The notes beneath the pieces are model-generated. The model was not told the DNA's origin, made no database searches, and saw only the letters and a list, made by a program, of their open reading frames with translations. A DNA stretch of 64,000 nucleotides from contig NZ_VMSB01000001.1 of assembly GCF_009858245.1 (NCBI RefSeq), forward strand, positions 806,001 through 870,000, written 5' to 3'. The DNA is from Ornithinibacter aureus (GTDB taxonomy: Bacteria; Actinomycetota; Actinomycetes; Actinomycetales; Dermatophilaceae). A program made the translations under genes and the position numbers. Shown in pieces: positions 52,894 through 62,699 of the stretch. Positions within the stretch are counted from its first letter, which is position 1, and each line of letters opens with the position of its first letter.

Positions 52894-53925
52894 TCAGCGG
52901 GCGGGGGTGCGCACGCTCACCACGCGCTCCTGCGCCGCCGACTCGCGGGCGGCGTCGATGACGGCCAGGGTGTGCACGGCATCCCACGGGTCCACGGGCA
53001 TGGCGGCCTGGGGGTCCGCCGACTCCAGTGCTGCCGCCACCGCGCGGTAGAGGTCGGCCTGGGTGCTCGTGCCGCGGGCAACCGGCTCGCGCTCGTCGCC
53101 GCGGTACAGCCAGCCGCTCTGGCCGGGGTCCGCGTCAGCCTGACCGGTCCACACGTGGGTCTCCCCGGTGAAGTCGGCCATGACGTAGGCGCCGGTCGTG
53201 CCGAGCATCCGCACCCGCGGCCCCGGCGCACCGGACAGGGCGGTCGCGCCCAGGTGGGAGACCACCCCCGACTCGTGGCGACAGACCAGGAATGCGTCGT
53301 CCTCGGCGAGCGTCGTGTGCGCGGCCACGGTGGCGAACACCGACGCGATCGGCCCGAACAGCTGCACGGCGGCGTCGACGAGGTGGCTGTGCAGGTCGAG
53401 CAGGATGCCGCCGCCGTCGGCTGGGCTCGCGTTCTCGCGCCACCGGTCCTTGGGCACCGGGCGCCACCGCTCCCACCGCGTCTCGTAGCGGAACGGCGTG
53501 CCGATGAGCCCGTCGGCGACCACGCGCGCGACGGTGGCGTGCTCGGGGTCGTAGCGCCGGTTGTGGAAGACGGTGAGCGGCACCCCGCTGGCCGCTGCGT
53601 GGCGCACCACGTCCGCCGCCGACGCGGCATCCACCGCCAGGGGCTTGTCGACCAGGCAGGCGATCCCGGCGTCGATGACGGTGCGCACCTGCGAGGCGTG
53701 TGCCCCGCTCGGGGTGGCGAGGACGACCAGGTCGACGCCCGGCACCGCGAGCAACGCGGTCAGGTCCTCGACCGCCGTGGTCCCGGGGAACTCGGTCCGG
53801 GCGGCCGCAGCACGTTCGGGGTCGCGGGTGGAGACGGCGATGACCTCACACCCGGCCTCGTGGAGCAGCGGGGCGTGGATGGTCTGACCGGAGGATCCGA
53901 ACCCGGCGAGGGCGACGCGCATCAT
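52894..53925 (-). CDS. Gfo/Idh/MocA family oxidoreductase
   Basis: This is a NAD(P)-dependent sugar/inositol dehydrogenase-like protein of 343 residues. Dinucleotide motif VALAGFGSSGQTIHAPLL, then VDLVVLATPSGAHASQV and ACLVDKPLAVDAA (Glu/Asp-Lys-Pro motif with catalytic Lys), and GGGILLDLHSHLVDAAVQLF with the conserved Asp/His. The start is ATG-ATG at 53925, 7 nt from a TAGATT box. The sugar is unknown. Confidence 0.9.
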   Translation of the reverse strand: MMRVALAGFGSSGQTIHAPLLHEAGCEVIAVSTRDPERAAAARTEFPGTTAVEDLTALLAVPGVDLVVLATPSGAHASQVRTVIDAGIACLVDKPLAVDAASAADVVRHAAASGVPLTVFHNRRYDPEHATVARVVADGLIGTPFRYETRWERWRPVPKDRWRENASPADGGGILLDLHSHLVDAAVQLFGPIASVFATVAAHTTLAEDDAFLVCRHESGVVSHLGATALSGAPGPRVRMLGTTGAYVMADFTGETHVWTGQADADPGQSGWLYRGDEREPVARGTSTQADLYRAVAAALESADPQAAMPVDPWDAVHTLAVIDAARESAAQERVVSVRTPAR

Positions 53926-53932
53926 GGCGCCC

Positions 53933-53938
53933 AATCTA
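53933..53938 (-). promoter_or_regulatory. -10 box TAGATT for the oxidoreductase gene
   Basis: On the minus strand TAGATT is followed by 7 nt and the double ATG. It lies between this gene and the end of the lipoprotein gene on the same strand, so the oxidoreductase has its own promoter. Confidence 0.5.
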
Positions 53939-53951
53939 GGGCGTGGCCGGC

Positions 53952-54416
53952 TCAGGGACCATCGACCGTGAGCGTGATCGTGTAGGCCGGCGTCGTGCTC
54001 GTGATGACGCTGGTGCCGGGATCGACGGCGCGAACCTCCCACTCGCGCACGCCGGAGCCGGTGACGTTGACGACCGGGATGAGGATCACGGACGCCCCGT
54101 CGACCTCGGGCTCGTCGGCACCCGGCTCCCGCACGACCAGGGCAGTGGTCGAGCCCATCGCCATCGAGTAGTGGCTGTCGTCGGCCTCGGGCGTGAGCCG
54201 GCGAGGGGCCGGCGACGGCGACGGTTGCGCGGGTGGCGACGTGGACGGCATCGCGGATGGTGACGGGGACGGCACCCCGGATGCCGTGGCGCCGGTGTCG
54301 GATGCCGTGGCACGGGGTTCGGATGCGGAACCGCACCCGCCGAGGAGGACGAGCAGCACCACCGCGAGCGGCCCGGTGACGGCCCGAACGGCCGTCACCG
54401 GGACCAGTGCGCCCAT
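53952..54416 (-). CDS. Small lipoprotein, unknown function
   Basis: This is a 154-residue secreted protein with lipobox LLGGC near residue 28, a long Ser/Pro/Thr linker (SPSPSAMPSTSPPAQPSPSP) and a C-terminal beta-rich part (TTALVVREPGADE, VILIPVVNVTGSG). It starts 5 nt after the stop of the M36 peptidase tail, so it is probably in the same transcript. Confidence 0.68.
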   Translation of the reverse strand: MGALVPVTAVRAVTGPLAVVLLVLLGGCGSASEPRATASDTGATASGVPSPSPSAMPSTSPPAQPSPSPAPRRLTPEADDSHYSMAMGSTTALVVREPGADEPEVDGASVILIPVVNVTGSGVREWEVRAVDPGTSVITSTTPAYTITLTVDGP

Positions 54417-54421
54417 CGCGA

Positions 54422-55582
54422 TCAGTTGCCGCTCTGGAGCGCGACCCGCTCGATGATGTCCTTCTGCGCCTTGATCTGGGCACTGGAGGACACCGGGTTG
54501 ATGCGCACCGACTCGGCCGCGAACACCGCCGCACCGAAGGTGCTGTCCTTGCTGCCGTTGCCGTCGGTGTCGACCGGTGTCGCGAGCTTGACCGACCCGT
54601 TGGCGAAGTTCAGCCAGGCCCCGAGCAGGTGCTGGTCGAAGATGACGTTCGCCGGTGCCTTGGCCGGGGCGTTGAGCACCTTGGTGGCCTTGGCCCGCGT
54701 GGAGGCGTCGGTCTTCTCGTCGAACACCATGCTGAGCGCTCCGACGATGTCGAGGTAGCACTGCAGCTGCGCCGGGGTGAAGTCGTTCGGCGCCTTGGTG
54801 CGGTACTGGTTCAGCCACCAGCCGTGCCCCTTGGAGACGTCGGCGTTGCCGGTGATGAGCACGAGCGCACTGTCCGCGGCCGAGCCGAGGTCGTCGTCGG
54901 TCACCGTCACGTCGAGGGTGTAGGCGCACGCGTCGACGTAGGCGTGGGTCTTGCTGAAGTCGACGTCGCGCGGCTGGTTGCTCGGGCTCTTCGCCGGGTC
55001 GGTACCCGGCGGGTTGACCAACGAGGTCTGGCTGTCGGTCGAGCCGTCGCCCCAGGCCCACTCGGCGGTGAGGTCGTCACTGCCCGGGTCCACCGATCCG
55101 ACGGGCACGGTCAGGTCCTCACCGGCCTCGAGGATGAACGCGGAGACCCCGTCGCAGACCTGCTCGCCCGAGGTGTCGATGACCGCCGTCGGGTCGATTT
55201 TGCCGACGGTCGCGACCTCGCTGTCGCAGTTGCCGGTGGTGTCGTCGTCGGCGGCGCACACCTGCACGGTGAATGCGCCGTTGTCGCCGTACTGGTGGTC
55301 GACCGAGAACGTCAGCGTCGCGTTCGGGCGAACGTTCTCGAGCGTGCCGGCCAGGGCCACCGGGGCCGCGCCGTCGTCGAAGGTGATCGTCGCGGTCAGC
55401 GGGTCGAGCCAGCCGGGATCGGTGACCGTTCCCGACACGGTGACCGTGCCGCCCTCGTCGATCGCCGTGATCGCGGTGACGCTGACGGTCGGGGCGACGT
55501 TCGTGACCGTGACCTGTGACGTCGCGGTCGCCGTGTTGCCGAGGGCGTCGGTCACCCGCAGCCCGATCGGGAAGACGCCGTC
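54422..55582 (-). pseudogene. Orphaned C-terminal part of the M36 metallopeptidase (PKD-like)
   Basis: This 386-residue reading continues in the same frame as the M36 protein after one TAG at 55583-55585. It encodes PKD-like segments (AWGDGSTDSQTSLVNPPG, TVTDPGWLDPLTATITFDDG) and a C-terminal region (NQYRTKAPNDFTPAQLQCYL, ANVIFDQHLLGAWLNFANG) typical of secreted, calcium- or wall-binding proteins. It has no own start or ribosome site; a GTG at 55555 is the first candidate. Without the stop it would make one exoprotease of about 1090 residues. Confidence 0.75.
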
Positions 55583-57694
55583 CTACCCGACGGTGGAGAA
55601 CGTCGGGGTGGCACCGATCCCGTCGTCGTAGGCGCCGTCTTTGTCGAGGTCCCGCTCGTAGGTGGCGATGGCGCCCGCGGACGGGTCGCTCCCGGCGGCC
55701 GAGCCGGTGCCGTCGAGCGCCACGTCGGTGCCCTCGGCCGTCACGTACGGCCCTCCCGCGTCGGCCGTCGGAAGGCACTCGGCCGGGACGTCGTCACTGA
55801 AGGTCGGCACGGTGTCCAGGCTTCCGGTGGACCCCGTCCCCAGACCTCGGCCGGCGAACGCCGACCAGATGAGGCACCGGTTGGCGTTGCCGTCTGCGGC
55901 GAGCAGCCCGTCGCGCGCCTGGAGGAAGGTCGGGTTGGCCGGGGTGGCCTTCATCCCGTCGAGCACGAGGGAGGCCATCGCCTCGACACCACCGGGCAGC
56001 TGGTCCCGGATATCGTACAGGGTGGTGGCCCAGATCTGTCCCGGGCCGTGGCCGCTGCCGGCGTTGACGTCGTAGTCCTGGAAGTCCAGGGTGGAGGCGT
56101 CGTAGGCCACCGACCGGATGCCGGTGCTCGCGTTGCCCGTGACGTACTCGCCGATGACGGCGTCACCCCACTTCAGGTACGAGACGACGTCGCTCCAGCC
56201 CTCGCCGAGGGCGCCGCGCTGGTCGTCGCCGTTGTAGCCGAGGTCGCCGCCTCCGACGAGCCGGCTGGAGACGCCGTGGCCGTACTCGTGGGCGATGACG
56301 TCACCGTCGAGGTCGCCGTCCCGGTACGGACGGTTCGGGGCCCACATGTACATCTGCATGCGCGGGCTCTGCCCGTCGACGGGGGTGCCGAAGTTCGCGT
56401 TGTTCAGGCAGCGGATGGCCTCGTCGTCGCCCGGGCTGTTGGTGCCCTTGTCGTCGACGCAGCCGAAGTCCCACCCGTCCTGGGCCTCGGCGAGGACCGG
56501 GTCGTTGCCTGAACCGCCGCGGCCGTAGTTGTCGACCTGGAAGTTGCCGCTGGCCTCGTCGAAGCCGTGACCGTAGAGCCAGTCGTGCATGACGTTGGTG
56601 TAGTAGAAGAGCTGGGTGATGGCCGCGTCGCGATCGGCGTCGAGCGCGGCGAGGGAGGAGACGTCGGCCGTGGTGCGCCAGGTGTCGCCGAAGGCGTAGT
56701 TGAAGTGCTGGTACTCGGGGTCACCGCTCGCGGGGGTCTGCGGCTGGTACTCGTTGTTCGCGTCGTCGTCGTTGCGGTCGAGGTAGGCGTTGACGTTGTT
56801 GCCGCTCGTCGTCGTGCCACTGACCCACGAGCCGTCGAGGCCGGTGAACGCGGTGACCTGGCGGGTCGCCCCCGCGGCCTCCGGGTGCTGTTCGCGCCAC
56901 ACCGTGCCCTCGGGCCCGGCGTGCGCGTAGCGGCTCGTGCGCTCGATCACCGCGCCGGTGCTGGCGTCGACGACGCTCTCCCACCACTGCTGCCCGGAGG
57001 ACTCGATGTCGGTCACCCAGGCCAGGCGCAGTGACTGGCCGTCGGCGCTGGGGTACCAGGCGAGCTCGGCGGTCACGGGCCGCTCACTGGCCGATCCCTG
57101 CCGGTAGACGTTCGGGAAGGTCTTCTTGCCGGTGCTGCGCAGGTCTGCCTCACGCAGCGGCCGCTCGGCCTTGGCGCCCTGCTTGGCGGCCGAGGCGTCG
57201 AGGGCCTGGCGAGCCGTCAGGCCCGCCGACGTGCCCTTGGTCGTGGTCCCTCTTGCGAGCCGTCCGGCCGCCGACATCACGCGACCGTCGGCCGCGACGA
57301 CCACCGTGAGCACGGCATCCGTCACCCGAAGCCCCTCGACACGCTGGCCCACGTGCACGGCGGTCGCGCCGGTCGTGAGGCGTTGCGCCTTGGTGACCAC
57401 GAGGGTCTTGGCCGCCCCCGAGCCAAGACCGAAGTCGCTCCCCGCCGACCTGGCGTAGGCCAGGGCGATGTCCCCGGCGGGTGCCTTGGACGGCTTGGTC
57501 AGTCCCGCGGGCGACGACGTCGACTCCACCCACCCGAAGGCGTTGCGGCGCACGAGGTCCCCCGCCCCCGGTGGCGAGGCGCTCGACGCCCCGGGTTTGC
57601 GATCGGGGGCCGCAGCAGCCGCGGCGACGGGCGCCGCGAGGCTGAGCACGAGCACGGCACCGAGGCCGAGGGAGACGGATCGACGAGCGCGCAT
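55583..57694 (-). CDS. Secreted M36 (fungalysin) metallopeptidase, truncated
   Basis: This is a 703-residue exoprotease with signal peptide (SVSLGLGAVLVLSLAAPVAA), a thermolysin-type propeptide, a catalytic gluzincin domain with HEYGHGVSS near residue 468 and the downstream Glu in GEGWSDVVSYL. A PA/PKD-like segment begins (TADAGGPYVTAEGTDVALDG) and stops abruptly after STVG. The first 20 residues after the start form an Arg-rich signal n-region. The C-terminal part is cut by the amber codon. An ATG at 57694 with GGAGG site is chosen over one at 57715. Confidence 0.85.
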   Translation of the reverse strand: MRARRSVSLGLGAVLVLSLAAPVAAAAAAPDRKPGASSASPPGAGDLVRRNAFGWVESTSSPAGLTKPSKAPAGDIALAYARSAGSDFGLGSGAAKTLVVTKAQRLTTGATAVHVGQRVEGLRVTDAVLTVVVAADGRVMSAAGRLARGTTTKGTSAGLTARQALDASAAKQGAKAERPLREADLRSTGKKTFPNVYRQGSASERPVTAELAWYPSADGQSLRLAWVTDIESSGQQWWESVVDASTGAVIERTSRYAHAGPEGTVWREQHPEAAGATRQVTAFTGLDGSWVSGTTTSGNNVNAYLDRNDDDANNEYQPQTPASGDPEYQHFNYAFGDTWRTTADVSSLAALDADRDAAITQLFYYTNVMHDWLYGHGFDEASGNFQVDNYGRGGSGNDPVLAEAQDGWDFGCVDDKGTNSPGDDEAIRCLNNANFGTPVDGQSPRMQMYMWAPNRPYRDGDLDGDVIAHEYGHGVSSRLVGGGDLGYNGDDQRGALGEGWSDVVSYLKWGDAVIGEYVTGNASTGIRSVAYDASTLDFQDYDVNAGSGHGPGQIWATTLYDIRDQLPGGVEAMASLVLDGMKATPANPTFLQARDGLLAADGNANRCLIWSAFAGRGLGTGSTGSLDTVPTFSDDVPAECLPTADAGGPYVTAEGTDVALDGTGSAAGSDPSAGAIATYERDLDKDGAYDDGIGATPTFSTVG

Positions 57695-57792
57695 GACGTC
57701 CTCCAGTGAGGCCACCTCGCACCAACCCGGCCCTGCGTCGGGCTGTGAGCCACCTCACGGCCCCGTCACGATCCTCTCGATCGCCCCAGCTG

Positions 57793-59994
57793 TCACGGGA
57801 TTGGCGAAAGTTCCTCGTCCTTCCTGAGATCGGCTCTCAGGAACTTCGGCCACCAGACCGGCGGGCCGAGGTCGTAGGCCGCCGCGGGCACCAGCAGGGA
57901 ACGGACGACGAAGGTGTCGAGCAGCACCCCGAAGGCGACGATGAAGGCGATCTGAACGAGGAAGACGAGAGGCAGCACCGCCAAGGCCGAGAACGTCGCC
58001 GCGAGCACGATGCCGGCGCTGGTGATCACGCCTCCCGTCACGGCGAGACCGACGAGGATGCCGGGTCGCGTCCCCCTGACCAGGGCCTCCTCACGCACGC
58101 GGGTCATGAGGAAGATCGAGTAGTCGATGCCGAGCGCCACGAGGAACACGAACCCGTAGAGCGGGATCGCGGGGTCTCCCCCGGTGAAGCCGAAGCCGTA
58201 CTCGAAGACCAGTGCGGCGATACCGATGGTCGCCGCGAAGGAGACGAGGTTGGCCGCGACGAGCAGCAGTGGCGCGACGATGGAGCGCAGCAGCAGGGAC
58301 AGGACGAGGAAGATCACGAGGAGGATCGTCGGCACGAGAACCTTGAGGTCACGGGCGCTCGCGTCGAGGACGTCGAGGTTCGTGGCGGCGTTTCCACCGA
58401 CGAGCGCCTGGGGCGACACCGCGTCGAGGTCGGAGCGCAGCCGCTCCACGGTGTCGCGCGCGTCGGCGGTGTCCGAGGCCGCCGTCGTCGTCGCTTGGAT
58501 GAGGACGTTTCCGTCGACGACGGGGGGCGCGACGGCGGGTGCTCCTGACACCGGCGGGACCAGTCCGATGAAGGCGCTCTCGACCCCGGCGTCGGCGGTG
58601 ACCACGGCAAGCGCGGCATCCGCATCGGCCTGCGGCACGACGACCTGCACCGGGGTGGCCGACCCGGCCGGGAAGTGTTCGCCGATGACCCGCTGCGCGA
58701 CGATCGCGTCGGTGTCGTCGAGGAAGGTCTCCTCGATGGTCGACCCGCTCGCCGTGAAGGTCGGGGCAAAGGCCGCCGCCGCGAGCAGCGCGGCGAGGGT
58801 GAGCACCCAGGTGCGCCGCGGGTGCTTCCCGACGAGGTCGGCCACGCGGCCCCAGATCCCCCGGGTGCCGACGACGTCCTCGGCGTGCACGTGGTCGAGC
58901 TTGGGCACGAAGGGCCAGAAGACCTTGCGGCCGAAGAGCAGCAGCACGGCGGGCAGGAAGGTCAGCGAGGCGAGCATGGCGCCGGCGATCCCGAGCGCAC
59001 CGACCGGCCCGAGACCCGACGTGCTGCGCAGCTCGGCGAGCAGCAGGCAGAGCAGGCCGAGGATCACCGTGGCGGCCGACGCGACGATCGGTTCGACCGC
59101 CCCGAACCAGGCCCGCTTGAGGGCGACCCAGGCGCTGGCCTCGTCGTGCAGGGCCTCCTTGAAGCGGCTGACGAGGAGCAGCGCGTAGTCGGTCGCGGCT
59201 CCCACGACGAGGATGAACAGGATGCCCTGCGACTGACCCGACAGCGTGATGACGTCGTTGACGGCGAGCTGGTAGACGACCAGCGAGGCGGCGCTCAACC
59301 CGAACACGGCGCTCAGCAGCACGGCGAACGGCAGGATCGGGCTGCGGTAGACGATGAGCAGGATGACGAGCACCACGCTGAGGGCCACGGCGAGCAGGAT
59401 GCCGTCGATCCCGGCGAACGCCTCGGCGAAGTCGGCGATGAGGCCACCCGGCCCTCCCACGTTGGCCGACAACCCGGCGGGGACCAGCGTCTCCTCGATG
59501 CTCGCCCGCAGGGCATCCGCACCCTCGACCAGGGCTGAGGTCTCACCGCTGGCCGCCGTTCCGGTGACGCCGTCGAGCGGCACGCTGAGCAGGGCGGCGG
59601 CACCGTCCTGCGAGGGGATCGGGACCAGGGGTGCGTCGCCGACGAGGAAGTCACCGAGCACCACGCCGTCACCGAGTTCGGGCAGCGCCAGGGTCGGCAC
59701 GCCCGCGGCGAAGCGGCCCACGGACTCCAGGTCGGGGGTGGCGAGCGGGGCACCGTCGGCCCGGGTGAAGACGACGAGGTAGGGCAGCGAGTCACTGCTC
59801 GCGAACCGGGCCACTGCCTCGCTGACCAGCGTGGACTCGGCGTTCTCGGGCAGGAACGTCGAGTTGTCGTTCGTCTGCACCCCCGTCAGCTTGCTCTGGG
59901 CGGCACCGCCGAGACCGGCCACGACGAGCCAGATGAGCAGGACGACGACCGCACCGAGGAGGGCCGGGCGGGGGCGACGCGAATCGGCGGACAT
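57793..59994 (-). CDS. MMPL/RND family transporter
   Basis: This is a 733-residue inner-membrane transporter with twelve helices in two six-helix halves and two large outside loops, as in mycobacterial MmpL proteins. Motifs include [18 protein letters not shown] and [18 protein letters not shown], the two GxxxDY/F signatures, and [25 protein letters not shown] proteins export lipids or siderophores; the substrate is not evident. It is divergent from lipB. Confidence 0.9.
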   Translation of the reverse strand: MSADSRRPRPALLGAVVVLLIWLVVAGLGGAAQSKLTGVQTNDNSTFLPENAESTLVSEAVARFASSDSLPYLVVFTRADGAPLATPDLESVGRFAAGVPTLALPELGDGVVLGDFLVGDAPLVPIPSQDGAAALLSVPLDGVTGTAASGETSALVEGADALRASIEETLVPAGLSANVGGPGGLIADFAEAFAGIDGILLAVALSVVLVILLIVYRSPILPFAVLLSAVFGLSAASLVVYQLAVNDVITLSGQSQGILFILVVGAATDYALLLVSRFKEALHDEASAWVALKRAWFGAVEPIVASAATVILGLLCLLLAELRSTSGLGPVGALGIAGAMLASLTFLPAVLLLFGRKVFWPFVPKLDHVHAEDVVGTRGIWGRVADLVGKHPRRTWVLTLAALLAAAAFAPTFTASGSTIEETFLDDTDAIVAQRVIGEHFPAGSATPVQVVVPQADADAALAVVTADAGVESAFIGLVPPVSGAPAVAPPVVDGNVLIQATTTAASDTADARDTVERLRSDLDAVSPQALVGGNAATNLDVLDASARDLKVLVPTILLVIFLVLSLLLRSIVAPLLLVAANLVSFAATIGIAALVFEYGFGFTGGDPAIPLYGFVFLVALGIDYSIFLMTRVREEALVRGTRPGILVGLAVTGGVITSAGIVLAATFSALAVLPLVFLVQIAFIVAFGVLLDTFVVRSLLVPAAAYDLGPPVWWPKFLRADLRKDEELSPIP

Positions 59995-60000
59995 ACCGCA

Positions 60001-60023
60001 AGGCTAGGGCCGCGGCATACGGT
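60001..60023. promoter_or_regulatory. Divergent leaderless promoters for the MMPL gene and lipB
   Basis: TAGCCT (minus, 60006-60001) is 6 nt from the MMPL ATG and TACGGT (plus, 60018-60023) is 6 nt from the lipB ATG. Only 35 bp separate the start codons, so the -35 regions overlap the opposite gene. Confidence 0.6.
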
Positions 60024-60029
60024 GTGTGC

Positions 60030-60674
60030 ATGCGGATCGTTCACCTGGGCTTCTCCCCCGACCTCGTCGACTACGAGCAGGGCTGGCAGGCCCAACGGGA
60101 GGTCCACGCCCAGGTCGTCGACGGCACCCTCCCGGACACCACGCTGCTGCTCGAGCACGCGGCGGTGTACACCGCCGGCAAGCGCACCGAGCCGCACGAG
60201 CGGCCCGTCGACGGCACCCCCGTCATCGACGTCGATCGCGGCGGTAAGATCACCTGGCACGGCCCCGGCCAGCTCGTCGGGTACCCCATCGTGAGCCTGC
60301 CCGAGGTGCCGATCGACGTCGTCGCCCACGTGCGGCGCCTCGAGGAGGTGATGATCCGCACCACGGCCGAGTTCGGCGTCGAGACGGTGCGGGTCGCGGG
60401 TCGCAGCGGGGTGTGGGTGCTGGCCGACGACCGCGGCCCGGACCGCAAGCTCGGGGCGATCGGGGTGCGGGTGAGCCGGCGGGTGACGATGCACGGCTTC
60501 GCGCTGAACTGCGACGCCGACCTGTCGTGGGCCGACGCGATCATCCCCTGCGGCATCGCCGATGCCGGCGTCTCGACGCTCACGCTCGAAGCCGGTCGCC
60601 GGATCACCGTCCAGGACGTCCTGCCCTACGCCGAGAAGCACCTGAGCGAGGTCCTCGGCGCAGGGGTGCGCTGA
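60030..60674 (+). CDS. lipB: Lipoyl(octanoyl) transferase
   Basis: This enzyme transfers octanoate from ACP to lipoyl domains. The 214-residue protein has [35 protein letters not shown] with the catalytic Lys, and [14 protein letters not shown] with the nucleophile Cys. The ATG at 60030 is preferred to the GTG at 60024 because of the TACGGT box 6 nt upstream. lipA follows, and lpdA/sucB substrates are encoded 12 kb upstream. Confidence 0.94.
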   Translation: MRIVHLGFSPDLVDYEQGWQAQREVHAQVVDGTLPDTTLLLEHAAVYTAGKRTEPHERPVDGTPVIDVDRGGKITWHGPGQLVGYPIVSLPEVPIDVVAHVRRLEEVMIRTTAEFGVETVRVAGRSGVWVLADDRGPDRKLGAIGVRVSRRVTMHGFALNCDADLSWADAIIPCGIADAGVSTLTLEAGRRITVQDVLPYAEKHLSEVLGAGVR

Positions 60675-60730
60675 CCCCTGCCCCGGCGGAGTGGCTGCAC
60701 AGCCGTTGGGGCCGGGCGAGGCACTGGACG

Positions 60731-60736
60731 TATGGT
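60731..60736 (+). promoter_or_regulatory. -10 box TATGGT for leaderless lipA
   Basis: TATGGT, 7 nt, then the GTG at 60744. It overlaps the ATG at 60732, which supports 60744 as the real start of lipA. Confidence 0.55.
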
Positions 60737-60743
60737 GGTCGAC

Positions 60744-61769
60744 GTGACTGTCGCACCCGAGGGACGCCGCATGCTGCGGGTGGAGGCGCGCAACGCGCAG
60801 ACCCCGATCGAGCGCAAGCCGGAATGGATCCGCACGACGGCGAAGATGGGGCCCGAGTACACGGCCATCCACTCGCTGGTCAAGGGTGAGGGTCTGCACA
60901 CCGTCTGCCAGGAAGCCGGCTGTCCGAACATCTTCGAGTGCTGGGAGGACCGTGAGGCCACTTTCCTCATCGGTGGGGACACCTGCACCCGGCGGTGCGA
61001 CTTCTGCGACATCGCCACCGGCCGCCCGCAGGCCCTGGACCTCGACGAGCCGCGCCGGGTCGCCGAGTCGGTGCGCACGATGGGGCTGCGCTACTCGACC
61101 GTGACCGGGGTGGCCCGCGACGACCTGCCCGATGGTGCCGCGGGGCTCTACGCCGAGACGATCCGCCAGATCCACGCGCTGAACCCCACCACCGGGGTCG
61201 AGATCCTGCCTCCCGACTTCGGGGCCCAGCCCGAGCTCGTCGGTCAGGTCTTCGATGCCCGGCCCGAGGTGTTCGCGCACAACCTGGAGACGGTGCCGCG
61301 CATCTTCAAGCGGATCCGTCCGGCGTTCACGTACGACAAGTCCCTCAAGGTGCTGTCGATGGCGCGGGAGGCCTCGCTGGTCACCAAGTCCAACCTCATC
61401 CTCGGGATGGGCGAGGAGGACCACGAGATCGAGGAGGCCATCCGCGACCTGCACGACGCCGGCTGCGACATCCTCACGATCACCCAGTACCTGCGCCCCT
61501 CACCCAAGCACCACCCGATCGACCGCTGGGTCAAGCCCGAGGAGTTCGTGCACTGGTCCGCACGCGCCGAGGACATCGGGTTCAAGGGCGTCATGGCGGG
61601 CCCGCTCGTGCGCTCGTCGTACCGGGCCGGTCGGTTGTGGGCCACGGCGATGAACCGGTGGGGGCGTCCGATCCCCGAGCACCTGGCGCACCTCGAGGCG
61701 GCGTCGGGCGACCCGGCGCGTCAGGAGGCGGCATCGTTGGTGGCGGCGGCGGCGCGCACCGTATCCTGA
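60744..61769 (+). CDS. lipA: Lipoyl synthase
   Basis: This radical-SAM enzyme inserts two sulfur atoms into octanoyl domains. The 341-residue protein has the auxiliary cluster [12 protein letters not shown], the radical-SAM cluster CTRRCDFC and the C-terminal VRSSYRAG motif whose Ser ligates the auxiliary cluster. The N terminus [16 protein letters not shown] fits the GTG at 60744; an in-frame ATG at 60732 is the alternative. Confidence 0.94.
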   Translation: MTVAPEGRRMLRVEARNAQTPIERKPEWIRTTAKMGPEYTAIHSLVKGEGLHTVCQEAGCPNIFECWEDREATFLIGGDTCTRRCDFCDIATGRPQALDLDEPRRVAESVRTMGLRYSTVTGVARDDLPDGAAGLYAETIRQIHALNPTTGVEILPPDFGAQPELVGQVFDARPEVFAHNLETVPRIFKRIRPAFTYDKSLKVLSMAREASLVTKSNLILGMGEEDHEIEEAIRDLHDAGCDILTITQYLRPSPKHHPIDRWVKPEEFVHWSARAEDIGFKGVMAGPLVRSSYRAGRLWATAMNRWGRPIPEHLAHLEAASGDPARQEAASLVAAAARTVS

Positions 61770-61833
61770 TCTGCGACGCCCGCGGCATCCCGCGGATTCC
61801 GCCCCCCTGACTTCATCCAGGAGCACGACTCCC

Positions 61834-62559
61834 GTGTCCGAACAGCCCGAGAAGAAGACCGGCCGCATCGCCCAGGCCCGGCAGGCGTACAGCGCGATCA
61901 AGAGCCTGGACCCCAAGCTCGGATGGTGGATGTTGTTCGCCGCCCTCGGCACGGCTGCGCTGTTGCTCGCTGGTGGCTTCCTCCTCGGTGGTTGGTGGCG
62001 CTGGTACGCCGCGCTCGTGGCGATCCCGTCTGCGCTGCTCGCGGCGGTGATCGTGATGAACCGACGCGGCAACACGGCGATGTACAAGGCCCTCGATGGT
62101 CAGGTCGGCGCCACCGGGGCCACACTCACCGGGCTCGGCCGCCGCGGGTGGTACGCCGCCCAGGAGCCCGTCGCCCTCGAGGGCGCTCGCGGCACCCGAC
62201 CGAGCGACATGGTGGATGCCGCGATGGTTTTCCGCGCGCTGGGACGCCCCGGCGTGGTGCTCCTCGGTGAGGGCCCGCCGGCCCGGGTCAACAAGCTGCT
62301 CAAGCAGGAGGAGAAGAAGGTCGCCCGTGTGGCTCCCGGCGTTCCGGTGCACCTGTGGGTCGTCGGTGACGGCGAGGGCCAGGTGCCGGTGAAGAAGGTG
62401 GCGAGCAAGCTGACCCGGATGCGCCCGGTGCTGACCAAGGCCGAGACGGCCGTGGTCAACAAGCGGCTGAAGTCGCTCGGCGGCATGCGTCCTCCGATCC
62501 CCAAGGGTGTCGACCCCACGCGGGCCCGCGTCGACCGCAAGGCCATGCGCGGTAAGTAA
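61834..62559 (+). CDS. DUF4191 membrane protein
   Basis: This is a 241-residue protein with two N-terminal membrane helices (WWMLFAALGTAALLLAGGF and WRWYAALVAIPSALLAAVIV) and a basic cytoplasmic domain (LLGEGPPARVNKLLKQEEKKV). The family is actinobacterial and typically follows lipA. AGGAG precedes the GTG. A strong hairpin lies downstream. Confidence 0.9.
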   Translation: MSEQPEKKTGRIAQARQAYSAIKSLDPKLGWWMLFAALGTAALLLAGGFLLGGWWRWYAALVAIPSALLAAVIVMNRRGNTAMYKALDGQVGATGATLTGLGRRGWYAAQEPVALEGARGTRPSDMVDAAMVFRALGRPGVVLLGEGPPARVNKLLKQEEKKVARVAPGVPVHLWVVGDGEGQVPVKKVASKLTRMRPVLTKAETAVVNKRLKSLGGMRPPIPKGVDPTRARVDRKAMRGK

Positions 62560-62606
62560 CGCGCCACTCCCTCGTCCCGCGACCCCACGGCATCCGGATG
62601 CCGCCT

Positions 62607-62642
62607 CGACCGGGTGGCAGAGGACGACCGGGTGGCAGAGGA
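62607..62642. repeat. 18-bp direct repeat next to a terminator
   Basis: Two nearly identical copies of GACCGGGTGGCAGAGGA occur at 62608 and 62626. They lie just before the terminator hairpin and overlap no gene. Confidence 0.7.
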
Positions 62643-62644
62643 CA

Positions 62645-62682
62645 CAGAACGGCCCCGGCTCTGGTGAGCCGGGGCCGTTCTG
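62645..62682 (+). terminator. Perfect 17-bp hairpin after DUF4191
   Basis: CAGAACGGCCCCGGCTC and its exact complement form a 17-bp stem with a TGGT loop. It is convergent with the downstream membrane-protein gene (stop at 62700) and may end both transcripts. Confidence 0.8.
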
Positions 62683-62699
62683 GTGCGTGTCGCCGAGGA

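Noticed and set aside
60732-60743. ATG start for lipA at 60732
   Set aside because: The -10 box TATGGT overlaps that ATG and the next in-frame GTG gives the conserved N terminus [10 protein letters not shown].
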